Below, piece after piece: positions 1 through 12,243 of a stretch of DNA of 64,000 bases (within the stretch, counting starts at the first letter, position 1; each line of letters begins with the position of its first letter). The DNA lies in assembly GCF_000524195.1 (NCBI RefSeq), contig NW_020170388.1, positions 418,800 to 482,799 of the forward strand, written 5' to 3'. The translations under genes were made by a program, and so were the position numbers. Under the pieces are notes generated by a model. It ran no database searches and was not told where the DNA came from. It saw nothing but the letters and a program-made list of their open reading frames with translations. The stretch is from Echinococcus granulosus. Lineage: Eukaryota > Platyhelminthes > Cestoda > Cyclophyllidea > Taeniidae.

Positions 1-573
1 CTCACCTGCAAGGAAGCCCAAGAAGTGTTACGCATCAAAAAGGGGATTGTCCAGTCGTGTGTGGGTAACTTACCACAGAACCGATGTCGGCAGTTGGTCT
101 CGACTGCGAACTTGAGATCTTCCAGACAGATGGGACAGTCATCCACTTCTGCGATATTGGAAGAAGGTGCGGAATCACCGTTAGAGGTACAACGATTTCG
201 TGTGGCTCGAGACTGACGAACTTCGTTAACGGTCTGTTCACTTTCGGGGTGGATTTGTGATATTCTAATGCAGGGAGGAAAAGTGAATTTAAAGGCCTCA
301 GTAAGGTTTAAAGTTAAATGTAAATATGGTAGAACCACATAAGATGCAAAGGTGTGGGTTTTTGGAATTTAAGAAGAATTAATGAGCTATTTAAAGCCAA
401 AAGAATTAGTAAAAGGCATGAAAACAAATAATCAGCAGGGACAAGAAGAACAAAATTTACTCGGAAGGGGACATGAAGCGACGGATGAGTGAAACTAAAA
501 ACACGGCGACAATAATCGATGATAATATTAATACAAGCGAAATGCTATTTTCGAGACCGGAGATGATTTCCAT
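1..573 (-). CDS. RNF170: RNF170-like ER-membrane RING E3 ubiquitin ligase, 5' part
   Basis: Three exons read on the minus strand: 573-461, 264-74 and 5-1, the last running off the window. The first begins with ATG and encodes MEIISGLENS followed by a hydrophobic span of about 22 residues and basic RRF, a membrane anchor. Its donor (GTAAAT at 460) joins in phase to an exon encoding SQIHPESEQ, which matches the IHPEN-type linker of RNF170. A RING start follows: CPIC, then TNCRHRFC (C-x2-C ... C-x-H-x2-C). The donor GTAAGT at 73 and acceptor at 7-6 leave a 68-nt intron and keep the frame (Cys-Gly-Glu). In animals RNF170 is an ER E3 ligase that ubiquitinates activated IP3 receptors. The second half of the RING and the C-terminal membrane segments lie outside the window. 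The family call rests on order TM, IHPE linker and RING; the exact orthology is inferred. Confidence 0.8.
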
Positions 574-3500
574 GGTATTCGAGGGTAAATCCGGAGAAAA
601 ATGCCAGAATTTGCCACTGAACCGAAGGTTGGACGATTTACACTTGTGAAGGAGACTACAATCGGAAAATAAAAAGATGTACGGGTAACTAGAGCCAAAT
701 ACAGTACCACTCAGTTGGTCAGTTGTTTGTAAGTAGAACAACAAAGATTAGTAATTTGAGAAGACCGCGTAAATGATATTGTGCTAATGTAACTGAGATG
801 TACACATCACATGTGGAAACATGCAACTGACGTTGGAATCAACGACCAGATGACAGTTACATTTACGGGCTAATTTGACACTGTAATCACCATTTAGGTC
901 GGCATAACATACAAAAGTACGTCAATGAAGTGGTTAATCAAAAGGCAGGGGACGCAATAATGCGTTAAAATACATTAGTACCTATAATCTCGGAAGGCCA
1001 TTTATATTACTCCAATTAGATTGAAAACATGCACTCGATGTAGATGGAAAAGGCGAGTTTTTGGGCTTTCTGTGCAAGATTTTCTACTTAGTGATGCAGT
1101 TGTTTATGATAGTATTAGGGTTTCCAATTACTTTTAAATTATTTGAATAATTCATAATTCCATATTTTACCCACTTTTAGTTATGTAGCTATCAGCTTTT
1201 GCTTAGTACAAATGTAAATGCATTATTTCTAATGTATGCAATCCGCGGAAATATGGCTTCAAAAGATGACGCATTATGCAGGGCCCCAAGATTCCCATGT
1301 ATTCGACACACAAAAGGTATTGGGGCTACCAATATGGCCCGGAGGCCAGCCCACCCAGCGAGGTACAATGGCCAAGACAAAGTGGTCCTCTGCCGAAACC
1401 GACCGTTAGCCAACCAACTCGAGCATTGCAACATATTTTGTAACACTTAAAAAGCAAGCTAATCTGGAACATCGTGATCCACTGTAATGAGAAAAATTCC
1501 CTACAAAGACTCGGGAAGATATAACTTTTGCATGAAAATCCAAAATGCTCCCTATGGGTATCCTCCTTTGTGTTGAATATTCAAAATGTTAATTCTCCTG
1601 TAGGTGTTTTTGTGGGAAAACTGGGCGCAATTGGCATAACAACAGTACTTTAGTTAAACCAGTTTAACGCAATTTCAATGCAGCAAAAGTGACGGCCGAT
1701 TCTTACGCTTTAAATGATTTTGAGTACCACAAAGAAAGTGGCGAAGTCCTTCTACCCCAGTAGGCCATTAACAAAGTGGAATGGGAAAGAAATCTATTTG
1801 TTGGTGTAAAACATGCAGTTGTGTATATGTTAACTAAATTTCACCGCAGATTCAAACGAAGTCTTTTCGCAGTTCCGTATCTTCGACTCCTTCATTTGGT
1901 TTGCTCTCCATTTTTGTAGGAGCTGACGGCTCTTTGGGTGAATCAACCTTTGATTAAAACATGCCTTAGAAAGAAGATCTGTACGAACCTGTAGCAAATA
2001 CGTATGCTTCTTCATAAAATTACAATGTTACTAACAGCTTTAATGAAAGTAAGTTTAAGAACGCAAGCAAATAATTGGTTGCATAGGTAAGGAGTAGAGT
2101 GGAAAGCTCACCAGTTTAACGCTTCTCTTTTTTATTAATCCTGAGCGTTCTTCCACGTTCTTAGGTTTCGGCGCCACCGGTTGAGGCCGCTAGGCACAGT
2201 TAACTTACTCAAGAGACCTCTCACCTTAACAATTGCAACCGATTCTCTGCTGCTTGGAGTCCCTTTTGCGCCCCTACTGCTCAACGCATTGATACTGGCT
2301 TCAGTGTTAAACTCCTCGTCCCTCGTGATAAATAAAGGCTATTTTATGGAAGAAACAGGGTTATTTTGCCCACATTCGTTTAGGTATAGCGTGTTAGGGG
2401 AGAACATTGTCAACCAGTCCAATTACTAGATGAACTGGGCAGCACTGATACTGCATTATCCTAAATGAGTAATGTTGTCGTGAAGTGGATTTGGAATAGA
2501 CTTAGTAGTGATTGCTTTGGATAACCTTCCACTTAAAATTACTAATTTGTTCGCCTAGTTAGATTCATGAATGTCTACAATGTAATAATATTCACTCACA
2601 TTTGTTTGACTTCCTCACTGAAAGTTCTGTGGGAATCACACTGATTAATATTGCACAGTAAGTAATCTTATTTCCTCAAAAAAGACAACATCTACACATG
2701 AGAGGATCAAAATAGAGTTATAAAACGGATCCGCTCATCAACAACACTTATCGGTTGGAAAAAGTCAACCGACTCCCCTGTATGAAGCTATTCATCTGCG
2801 CCTCAACTTTTAGATTTCTTCGCTAAAGATGGGAGAATCCCTTCGTTTACCTTTTCTACATTAAATCAGTCTAAAATAAGTAGTACTAAGGCACAAATCC
2901 ACATTAAAGGACAGTTAGTTGGTCACCATAACTTTCCAACTATTTGTAGTAGTTGGAGCATGACATGGAAAGCAACCTACCATTAGTCTTGAGGTGCAGC
3001 AAGTAACTCCGGCACACGATGTTGTTGGCGTAAAAATGGGGCCTATGAACCACTCCTAGGTGAGAAAACAAACGCGCACATCTATCAGCGCAGCGAATTA
3101 AGTGGGTACCTTGTGCGGGGGCGGTAAGCAGGAGGTTTACCTGTCAATTTACATATAAGAGAGGTTGTGCAATCGCCAGTTGTGTTTAACTAACCACTAA
3201 TGCAACTATTCCTTGATTTGGATGAATGAATCCACAATACTTAATAGGAAGGTTTAGCACTTAAGCAGATGACCAAAATAGTACCACCCAATACTTGAAC
3301 ATATTATCATAATTGGGTTGTATTGCTTAACTACACAGGCTCTTCATGTCCCGCCAATTCTGCCATTGTATTGAAGGTGTTGGCTGGTTGTCTAGACACT
3401 GGAGAAGCAAGTTATCCACGTAGATTACTAAAAGTAATCCGAGGAGACTTACCACGGAATTACTATCAAGACGATTTTGGCATTTGGCAAGGTTCAAATT

Positions 3501-6500
3501 TCGAGTTCTGCATAATGGCCAGTAACGAAAATGAGACCTGGCCTCAGAGAGTTGAGATTACCTGTTAATTACTGTTTGTAATTGTCGTAAAATTTGGGTT
3601 GCTTAGTACTCCTGTTTGAACCATTAGTGCCTTGTCGTCTTCATGCAAGCACGAGGGTTGAACGTGACCGAGGTCCTAAGCGGCAGTCAACGCGATTAAA
3701 ATTACGGGTGGCTCACAAACGACTGGACGGATAAAGTGTAGCCATGACACAGGCACGAGCCACCTCCACGTTGACACCATCACTAGAGGCACCCTCGCAG
3801 TAGGCTGCTGGCATTGCCATTGCCTGTAGAACGGATTGTTCACGCAGCTGTGAGTTTTATGTTCCCATGGCATTTCTGCACAATTTGAATCACTATATAG
3901 CATATTTTGATCAATTGCAGTTCCTGACTAGACTTGATCTGTTTTTATCCTCGATTTCGCTATCTACCTTCACCATAAACTCTAGGTGGTGGGACTGTGG
4001 CAGGTGTTGCTGAACGAAACAGTCTTCCAAGTAGCAGTTCCACCGACCCTAAATGAATACTTTCCGCTGATAAACTCAAAAATGTTTATCATTGTCGAAA
4101 CACGATTCCCACTTCTATACACGAGTTTCGCACAAGTTCCACTACATTTAAGTCTTGCCTATAGGAGGCTGCTTTGGTCAGCAGTTCCAGCCAAACATAT
4201 GAGGTGTGATACCACCACTGTACATTAGCTTTCCCATTAATGTTGCCTTCCATCATTGTCTTTTATTCATTGTGGTCATTTTCAATTTCCAAAAAGATTC
4301 AATGCGGCCGAAACAGTAAGATGGCCACGCGAAATGCCAGTGGCGATGATCAGATGAAGTAGCTGTGGCTGACTGGGTATCCAACACGTTCGCTATCATC
4401 GAAGTCCCAATTTTCTTTTCCGACTTCTGATTCTGCAGTCTCCAGAGCTTCCAGCACCGTATTGTGAACGAGACCTTCATTGCATGCCTGCAACGCATCA
4501 GCCTTTCCTATGCCTTGTTGTCGTCGGAGGAGCTATTCAATTCCCAATTTCGCTACATTCAACCGTTCACATCGGTTGCTCAGGGGAATCAGCTGGTCAG
4601 CGAATCCTATGATGCTCTTACGATAAAACCATCGACGGGTCATATACTGGAGTAGATTTAACTTCAAGATGGGATATTAGTGTTGGGTGGCAGACAAATT
4701 TCACGTTTAAATGAGACGCAAGGGAACGATGACGGCTGAGATTCCAACCCCATTGATCTGCCTGAAGAGAATCTAAGGAGGCGAGTGTTCTTGACAGGGG
4801 TTGAATGTACTACACAGAAGTGACGTAGATCTACGCGTTGTCAGGTAATGAAAGCGATACAGTTTCTTGTAGCTGGCTATTTTAAATGATCAAGATGAAG
4901 ACTGGCAAATGCCGAAGAAGTCCCTTGCAAATAACACTGTCTGCCCAGCATTCCAGTTTCTGCAGCAATGACCCGTCATTTATACGACCTTCTAATCAGG
5001 TGCTGTAGCAACGTGCCACAGAGATGAGGAGGTATTAGGGTATGTGTCCTCATGTCACCGCAGTGGGCACTGAAACGATTTGCGAGGATTGGGAGGGTTT
5101 GCGTAACAGTGCGTGTAATTACGACAAACATCGGCCAGCCAAATATCCACCCAGTTTCAATTCGCTTTAGCTGTGGGGATAAAAGAGCTCTGAGCGTGCC
5201 AAAATTACCTACGAGGAAGGGAGGAGACACCATTGGATAGTTAGCAATAACCGCAAGAATTTTCCACTCTCCCGTAGTTCCACCTACCATATCGCGATCG
5301 CAAATTGCCTCGCAGTGTATTGGCAAGATAATAAACCTTACTTGAAGAAGTACTGAAGAAATGCAGAGGCGGAAGAATGAGACATTATCTCCCTCCATGT
5401 TAAGGTGTAGTGCAAGGTCTGCGCACAAGTAAGCTCTTGAGTTGTCTTGCAAGAACAGGACTTTGTGCCACTTGATTGACTCACCCTGACATTTTTTCAA
5501 ACTACTTTTCCACCACACACACACACACACATTCCAGGTGTATCGTGTGCCAGGTAGACAAACCGCCAACGTAATCGGTCGTTGTGATGGACGTGCACAA
5601 AGTATGCATAGTCGCCTATCGATAAGATTGTGACGGATGGTAGAGACTAAAAATCCCTTTTCATCACAAATTACACGAAAACCATTAAAATCAACGAGAA
5701 GGAGGTGGAGGGCAACACCTCATCTGCATTCATTCGAGGCATGGTATATGGGTGGGACCTGTTTACCTGCTAGGTTCCACCACGAACCTTTGCGTCCCCC
5801 ACTACGATACTTAGTAACTGTTGCAACTAGCAACAACACGCAATCCGTCACTTTTGTTAAGAATGCAGGGTCCTCCCAAACGCCACATACCCACCTTCGA
5901 ATAAATCATAATTAGAGCAGTATGTTCTTCTACCACACTTTCTGTAGGGAACAAAAGTATGACAAGAAGCTTCTGCAGTCAACGATCGGCAAATGCGTTC
6001 AACTCGGTTCTCGTACAGCAGTAGACGACATCAAGTCACGTCCAGCAGGTTCGACCAGCAGTTTGTGCAATGCGAGATCAAAGTAGCCAGGCAAGTAGCA
6101 TGGAATACGGTGGACTGGCGTATACCATGTTTCACGATGAATACACAAAACCGTATTTATCCTAAGCGTCCCTAAGCAGTTCAAGTCATTGCATCAATTG
6201 GTACTGCAAGTCACTACGACCCTTTTTGGCTATCTCATGTCATTCAAGAATGGACAACCTTCTTCAACCTGCGTGCCTAGGCTGTCAACTACTTTTGAGG
6301 AGGCAAGACTACTTAACCAAATACATAATACAACATACCTATTCGATACTTCAGCTACGTGTCGATTCTCATAAAAGGTGGCCGTGTCTTAAAATTTGAC
6401 ACGCTATTTGTTTTTCTTGCATGATTCGATTACACTCCACTCATTTCGCAGGACTCGGAGCTGAGATGATCGCGACAGCCAATGGCGTTTCAATGACACC

Positions 6501-7934
6501 TCTGCCACAAATCTGCGCAGCAAACTTGAGGTCTTTTTTATTTTCAAGTGAGCTCAGCAATCCCACTGTCAACGCAACACCATAATTACCACAGTCGAAG
6601 GCATGGGACTTTAGAAGAAAGTATATTAATAGCACAAGAGTCGAGCAGCTGCTAGATGGAAGTGTTACCATGGTCAAATATGAAAGTGAAAATAAAGCAA
6701 TATAGAATTACAGTCCTAATTTTTTCTTCATACCGCGACAAGTATGAATGAAGGAATGCGTGCGCACGTCAGTTCGGCTACAAAGAAGATGAAATTACTT
6801 TACTAAATACTGTCGCCCAGCAGCGGTGCACAGTTAATTAATGCAGACAAGAGGAAAAGTGCTCCTCGACATACGTGTTCTAGCCTCGTGTGGGTGTTAA
6901 GTAAGCGTTGGGAGTGGAAAATACGCTGACACAAAGGACAGAGATAGGTATTCATGTCTATTGGCTAAAAGTGAAATAGTAGGGTACACTCAGACAGAAC
7001 AAACTCATTTCCCCATATTGTGTCCAATTGGCTTTGGTGGTGGGAAAAAACTCTTTTTAAAGCACTTACAAATGCAATAGCACTGAAATCACCCAAACAT
7101 ACCTCAGTATTCATTTTGTACTCGGACAATTCACAACCGGAGTTGGGTCGTTCCTAAAATGACATGACAAAATAGCAGGTTTCAGGTGGCCTTCCAAGAT
7201 TGGATGATATGGAGAACTGTGAACTCTGCCAGTCCTTCTACAAAACGATAATAAAGGTGTATCCAGACTCCCAGACACAAAGAAACCAAAAGGGACCAGG
7301 AAGTGTGTGAATTAGATACTGATGTCAAAACACTGATTTACAACAGACATGATACTTCTTCATGCTGCAAGAAGCTGCAAACAACTTAGCTGGACGACGG
7401 GATAGTGTTGAAGAAGCAGAAAAGTTAGGAGTAATTTGAGAACACGACAACGCTATGAAGAATCATCAACGGGTCGAAAGGATGAGAATGTCACACATTC
7501 AGCACTTCGGCTATGTCAGAAGTTGATTTGCATTAAACCATATGATAAAGTAGGCAATAAAATGAGCACATATATCCACAAGCCAAGCCAATTAGGCTAT
7601 CTTCTAAAAGTGGTAATAAGGGTGAGAAACAAACCTCATGAGGGCGAGAATAGCAATTATCCACCTATCAGTTAAGAGTGTGCACTGTGCCTGAATGGTA
7701 CAGGAATATGAAAACAACGCTTACAATACATTTTTTCACACCTATATTGCAAAAAAAGTGACTTATCAACACTGAAACGATGCGTGAAAGGAGTGAAGGG
7801 TGGTAACCCACATGGACACGGTAATGTAAACAGAGGCAATAAGGGAAGGCCATAAAAAGTGGACATGTAGACAGAATTTCGTCCTCTACATAGATGATGT
7901 AGATATAAAAAGTAAAAAAAAACCACTAAAAAAG
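574..7934. other. Intergenic stretch without a supportable gene
   Basis: About 7.4 kb separate the RNF170-like start from the VHS gene. I see only isolated open frames without splice-linked partners or recognisable domains. The longest is 197 codons on the minus strand (5569-4976). A short CA repeat sits at 5514-5530. Some old transposon sequence is likely but I could not name a family. Confidence 0.5.
5514..5530. repeat. Short (CA)n microsatellite
   Basis: An uninterrupted CA dinucleotide run of about 17 nt. It lies inside the 5' end of the 197-codon minus-strand frame, where it reads as alternating Val-Cys, which argues against that frame being a real protein there. Confidence 0.9.
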
Positions 7935-8275
7935 ACAACAGATACTCACTGAGGAATAACCATAGCTACCTCCCCGCGGTGCCTCATCCTATTTAACACA
8001 AAAGAAAAACAAGTGGATTAATGACCACCCCATAGGTTGTCAGCAAGTATTTTTAGACTTTTCCAATTCGTTTCGCCAAAGCCACCAACACACTGGTACT
8101 CCTCAACGCAGCCTGTAAAGAAGGAACGCGAGTCTTACACAACTCAAAGCAAAACAAAACAGACCTGATTCCACTCGCACACTTAGGCGTACGATGCCCT
8201 TAATTTCTGAGGCTTCTGTTACCACCTTGATGCTATGGCACGCATTTCAGGTGGTTTTTAAGGGGTGACAGACCA
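7935..8275 (-). repeat. Recent segmental duplication, copy 1 (shorter)
   Basis: This stretch matches 9431-9880 closely by eye, across exons and introns alike: the 39-nt exon, the intron beside it, the AALRSTS exon and the upstream intron. Relative to copy 2 it lacks about 130 nt, from within the AALRSTS exon to just before a shared GAAACGAATTGG motif. Confidence 0.85.
7950..7988 (-). CDS. Possible 39-nt exon downstream of cassette B
   Basis: Near-identical copy of cassette A exon 9486-9448. It encodes DEAPRGGSYGYSS, against DEARRTGSYGYSS in A, with acceptor AAATAG and donor GTGAGT. It would be used only if exon 8112-8053, which ends in a stop, is skipped. I did not find a convincing following exon, so it may be dead. 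Confidence 0.3.
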
Positions 8276-8960
8276 CTGATTAGGACCTATGATGAAGCTA
8301 TTGAGCCAAACACAAAAAAACCAACACCAACCATGGCGCCTTCACAACCATTGAATGCACATCCACCGGTCTAGTGAAGAAGAGTTTGAAATGGCATCTG
8401 CATTGACAGCTTTGCTTCTTATGTGGGGTAATAGTATGAACACTTTCAAGATCGACAACGCTTACCGAGTACTGCGGTGCCATCAAAGGCCTCCTTTGCT
8501 GACTACTTTCTTCTAGTGTTTTCTGTGAAAAGCAGGGCAGAAGTTGAGCAGAGGAAAGAGGATGCAGAGGACACTGTGGGTGGTAAGATGACCTACCATC
8601 AAGTTTTCGATAGCAGTGAATGTGGTGTTTGTCTGAGTTTGAAGACTTTCTAACGGATTCTCGGGTGATGCCGTGGGACAAAGTTGCCTTTGGAAATCCC
8701 TTAAAACAGCCGCATCTTCGATGAGGCGCTGTTGGAGTTCTTGAGCGGCAGCATATTGTTGCTGCAATACCTGCGAGAAGGAAAAAAGAGAACAGTGGAG
8801 TTAAGCAGCAGTGATAAAGAGCAACATAAGTCGCCCCCACTGAAAAGCTTACCTCTACATCAGCAGTGGTGTCGATAACCGAGATAATTTGTTCAAGTTC
8901 ACGTGTCGTTGTGTACTTCTCAACGACTTCCCTTTTCTTCGCTTCGTACGCCTCCAATCC
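8053..8960 (-). CDS. Alternative or paralogous 3' cassette B of the VHS gene
   Basis: Exons 8960-8853 (36 codons), 8770-8597 (58 codons) and 8112-8053 (19 codons plus TAA) on the minus strand. The first two have exactly the lengths and phase (0/0) of cassette A exons 11109-11002 and 10936-10763. By hand alignment about one residue in five is identical, including a shared EKY and the I-I-x-x-x-D spacing. All have good splice sites (for example TAG/GGATTG and GAG/GTAAGC). I found no VHS-coding exons between 9331 and 8961 that fit in phase, so the simplest reading is that VHS exon 3 (ending at 11427, phase 0) can splice either to cassette A or to cassette B. B would give about 262 residues ending in KRIGKV. 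It could instead be a 5'-truncated duplicate gene. The segment QQQYAAAQELQQRL is likely coiled coil. Confidence 0.45.
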
Positions 8961-9331
8961 CTACAGGAATTCGAGACAACTATCACCATTCTCGAGTTAT
9001 TTAAACTGCAGACTAACAGTGAACGAACGACCCACAAACGGTTGAAATGAATGCACTACACTTGGACACATTCAAAAGAAGGTGAATTGCAGTGGCATGG
9101 AAAGAAGAGCTTCATATGGTGGCATTCTGCGCATCAAACATCTTAAGTAGCTGGATGAAAACGCTGCTACGCCACTACCTTTCGGAAAGATGAAATCAAG
9201 TGAAGGGAGCCAACTGTTCAGGATTTGTACTTTAAGCAATAGATGAAAGTCTAACAAAACGCAAACCAACCTAGAATTGCTGGGATTTGTCTGACAAATC
9301 CCCTTCTCTCTATTTCAACAAAGTCGAAGTT

Positions 9332-12243
9332 TCATTTTGAATCGCAAGGCGGAAATGAACGTAAGCATACGGTGTCGAGCAAAAAACTCGTCTGCAGAGA
9401 TGAAGTAAGTTGAAGTTCATAGGTATTTGTGGACATCAGATACTCACCGAGGAATAGCCATAGCTACCTGTCCGCCGTGCCTCATCCTATTCAACAGAAA
9501 AGAAAAACAAGTGGATTAATGACCACCTCATAGATTGTCAGCAAGTATTGTTAGACTTTCCCAATTCGTTTCAAAAAATCACTTATTTTTGAAGGGAAGC
9601 GACTATGTAGAATATTGGCCTTCAAGTGTCGCAATAACCTACACTGTTAAAATAACTTCTTCCGTAAGACATGGAGGGCGATGAAGTCACCGACATACTG
9701 GTACTCCTCAACGCAGCCTGTAAAGAAGGAACGCAAGTCGTACACAACTCAAGGAATAACCAAACGGTCCTGAGTCTACTTGTATTCTTAGCTGTACGAT
9801 GCCTTCAATCTCTGAGGTTTCGGCTACCGTCTTGATGCTATGGTACTCATTGCACGTAATTTTGGTCGACAGCTCACCATTCAGGCCCCTACATCTTTCA
9901 ACAGGTTTAGGGAAGACTCCAGCGCTTCACTGAGGCCAGCGTTAAGTGAATTAAATCCATATGAGTAAGGGTAGTGATTTTAGTAACTGAATATGGAATG
10001 CAATCCTCACATATGGAGGCCTATTTTGCAGATGGTTGACTTCGTGGACACACAACAGTATGGCTGTCGGGACCACGTCCACTTCTTGCAATCACTCCAA
10101 TCTCCTGCTTTTCGAGAAGACAATCAAAGATTGAAGCCACATTAGACGTTAATGTTCCAAAAGACGTCCATTTTGGAGCCGCTTGCAATATTTTTGTGAA
10201 CATAAGCCAACAATTTGAAGAATGTGCTCTAGTTTACGCTTCTCTTGGGCAAATGAACACAGGTAAAAGAACATGCATCACTAAGATGGGGAGTGGCAGG
10301 AGAAAGAGTACAAAATAGGAACAGTGTCAACCATGCCAAACGCTCCTATGAATGGAAATTGATTTACGGAATACACTCTTGCTAGGCCATTTACCACCCT
10401 GCAACTCAATTCACAAAGTAGGTGAAGCAATGGATTTTTTGTAGTATACAGGATGCATCTGTGACGGTGGGTTCAAGCACCATCTCTCCCACTGCAAAAA
10501 AAATAAATGCATAGCCCTATTCTGTTAAGTGAGTGGTTTCTCCAAAAAGATCGGCTGCACAGATGAGCGACAAAGGTGAGTGCAGGGGATGACGCTTATA
10601 AGGGCGAGGAGAGGAAGGCCTGTATGATAGAACAATTGCAAACATTTACTACGGAGCCTCTTCAGTCAGTCTGAACAATATAAAGGAAATTCTGGCAAAT
10701 CTCACATTCTCCAGCACTACACGGAAGGGAAGAGGAAAAAATGACTTGGATGAAGAGCATACCAGTAGGCAGTCGATGGTGGACAACGCACGGCGAATCT
10801 GATCTAACATTCTTGTTAGTTGGTATTTGGGCCATTCAGATATATAGAACGAGTTTCTAATTTCCTGTAGAAAATTCCCATCGCGCATAAGGCAGCACTC
10901 CACTTCTTTTACTTCACTTCGTTGTTTCTCTATCATCTATGGAAACGCAGAGAATAAGCCGCAAAAGAACAATAACTGAGGCCACACATCTGTGAGCTTA
11001 CCTTTATATCATCGGATTTATCGACGGTTTCTATGATATGAGCAATCTTATCTGCATTTCCATATTTCTCGATGATCGAATTTTCCAGCTCGTGGTAATC
11101 ATGCAAAGACTATAAAAGAATGTAAGAGGAATAGTCCCGACCCCAATCTTGCCATCGGTAATAAAAAAGACTGCAGGATACAGCATGCAAAGTAACTCAA
11201 AATTTTAAATTATCTATACAAAGGAGAGAATGAGCAAAGAAATACTTCCTAATGATGATTTGAATGTGTAGTGTTTACCTACCCAGGCACGCGCTAACGG
11301 GCACAAGCTAATAAGGATAGTAGCAGGGATGCAAAGGTGTGCTTAACCTCCTGCTTTTAACTTAATTTCCTATATTTTATGGGTAGCAAAGGATTAGGCC
11401 AATCCTGCAAAGTATGAAATACGTACCATTTCTGGAACCCATGAGTCACGACGAAATGCATCCATCTCCACCTTACTGACTTCTTCTGTATAAACAGGTA
11501 TTTTGCTTAGGCTCTCAGAAGAGGAAATTAAGAGCTAGATAAAGTGTGAAACTTATGGAGCAAAATTTTACCTTAATTAACCATGCAAGCTTTTTGGCCG
11601 CATTCGAACAACTTTTAAGCAGAACAAGCGATGTTATCAACTGCTCTATCGACTTCGATTCCATTAAGGTATCGGAGAAACCAGATTGACAGTGGTTGAA
11701 GAGCATGAGAATGAGGTCAACTAGGTGAAGGATCTGCTTTGGGGTTTTAGCGGCAACAAACAGCTTTTTTCTCAAAATTTCCGCCTGTCGTTCAGGAGGC
11801 ACCTCCCAAGCAAGAAAACGTTCCCGTATTTCATTGAAGTAGAATATACGCCTAGAAGCCTTTTCGCCAACCGCCTTCTCAACTAAAAGGAACAAAGTTA
11901 CATGCTAACCACTGCAGATTAGTGAAACTATACTACAGGATATACCAAATACTACGATTTCGTATCCACTTCCCCTTTAAGACCGGAGGCGCAGCTGACT
12001 TGTTTAAAAACAAAAAAAAACTCTCAAGGAAACACCTAACATACAGAAAGAACGATGCACTCAGTCTCAATGACGTATGGGGTGAATACCTGAATCACAG
12101 GATGCGCTCACCGCATAACCTGTTTCACTGGATATGAGGGGATCGAAAAGACGCTTACTAGGCAAGTGGCGACTAAAAACTAAAGAAGACTCACTTGTTT
12201 GTTCAATCGTTGACGTTGTTTTGAACGGAATAAAGCTAAACAT
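9332..12243 (-). CDS. VHS-domain protein (TOM1/GGA/STAM type), isoform with cassette A
   Basis: Minus-strand exons in matching phase: 12243-12195, 11882-11572, 11513-11427, 11109-11002, 10936-10763, 9717-9643, 9486-9448 and 9391-9332 (TGA), giving about 300 residues. The start MFSFIPFKTT leads into IEKAV, the usual first-helix signature of VHS domains. The predicted helices then follow VHS order: PERQAEILRKKL (helix 3), ILHLVDLILMLFNHCQSGF (helix 4), and a closing helix ending in AWLIK, up to about residue 150. VHS domains bind ubiquitin or sorting signals at endosomes and the trans-Golgi. Exons 4-5 are helical and charged, where TOM1 and GGA carry a GAT domain, but I cannot confirm GAT by eye. 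The Ser/Tyr-rich C-terminus is unfamiliar. It is divergent, shorter than human TOM1, and the exact family is open. Confidence 0.55.
9431..9880 (-). repeat. Recent segmental duplication, copy 2 (longer)
   Basis: Partner of 7935-8275. It keeps the full AALRSTS exon with its GTAGGT donor (9642) and the extra intron sequence at about 9570-9697. The two copies are far more alike than the neighbouring cassette exons, which points to a later duplication or gene conversion. Confidence 0.85.

Noticed and set aside
4976..5569. 197-codon minus-strand frame with a mariner-like stretch (KVLFLQDNSRAY)
   Set aside because: Only a short local resemblance to the DN motif of mariner transposases. The expected neighbouring motifs are absent, and the frame runs through a CA microsatellite.
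7672..7938. 88-codon minus-strand frame as the end of cassette B
   Set aside because: No acceptor in convincing context and no similarity to the end of cassette A. Low-complexity hydrophobic translation.
9110..9251. Possible VHS-like exon before cassette B (LLLKVQILNSWLPSL)
   Set aside because: Its end phase is incompatible with the cassette B exon at 8960, and the other frames contain stops.
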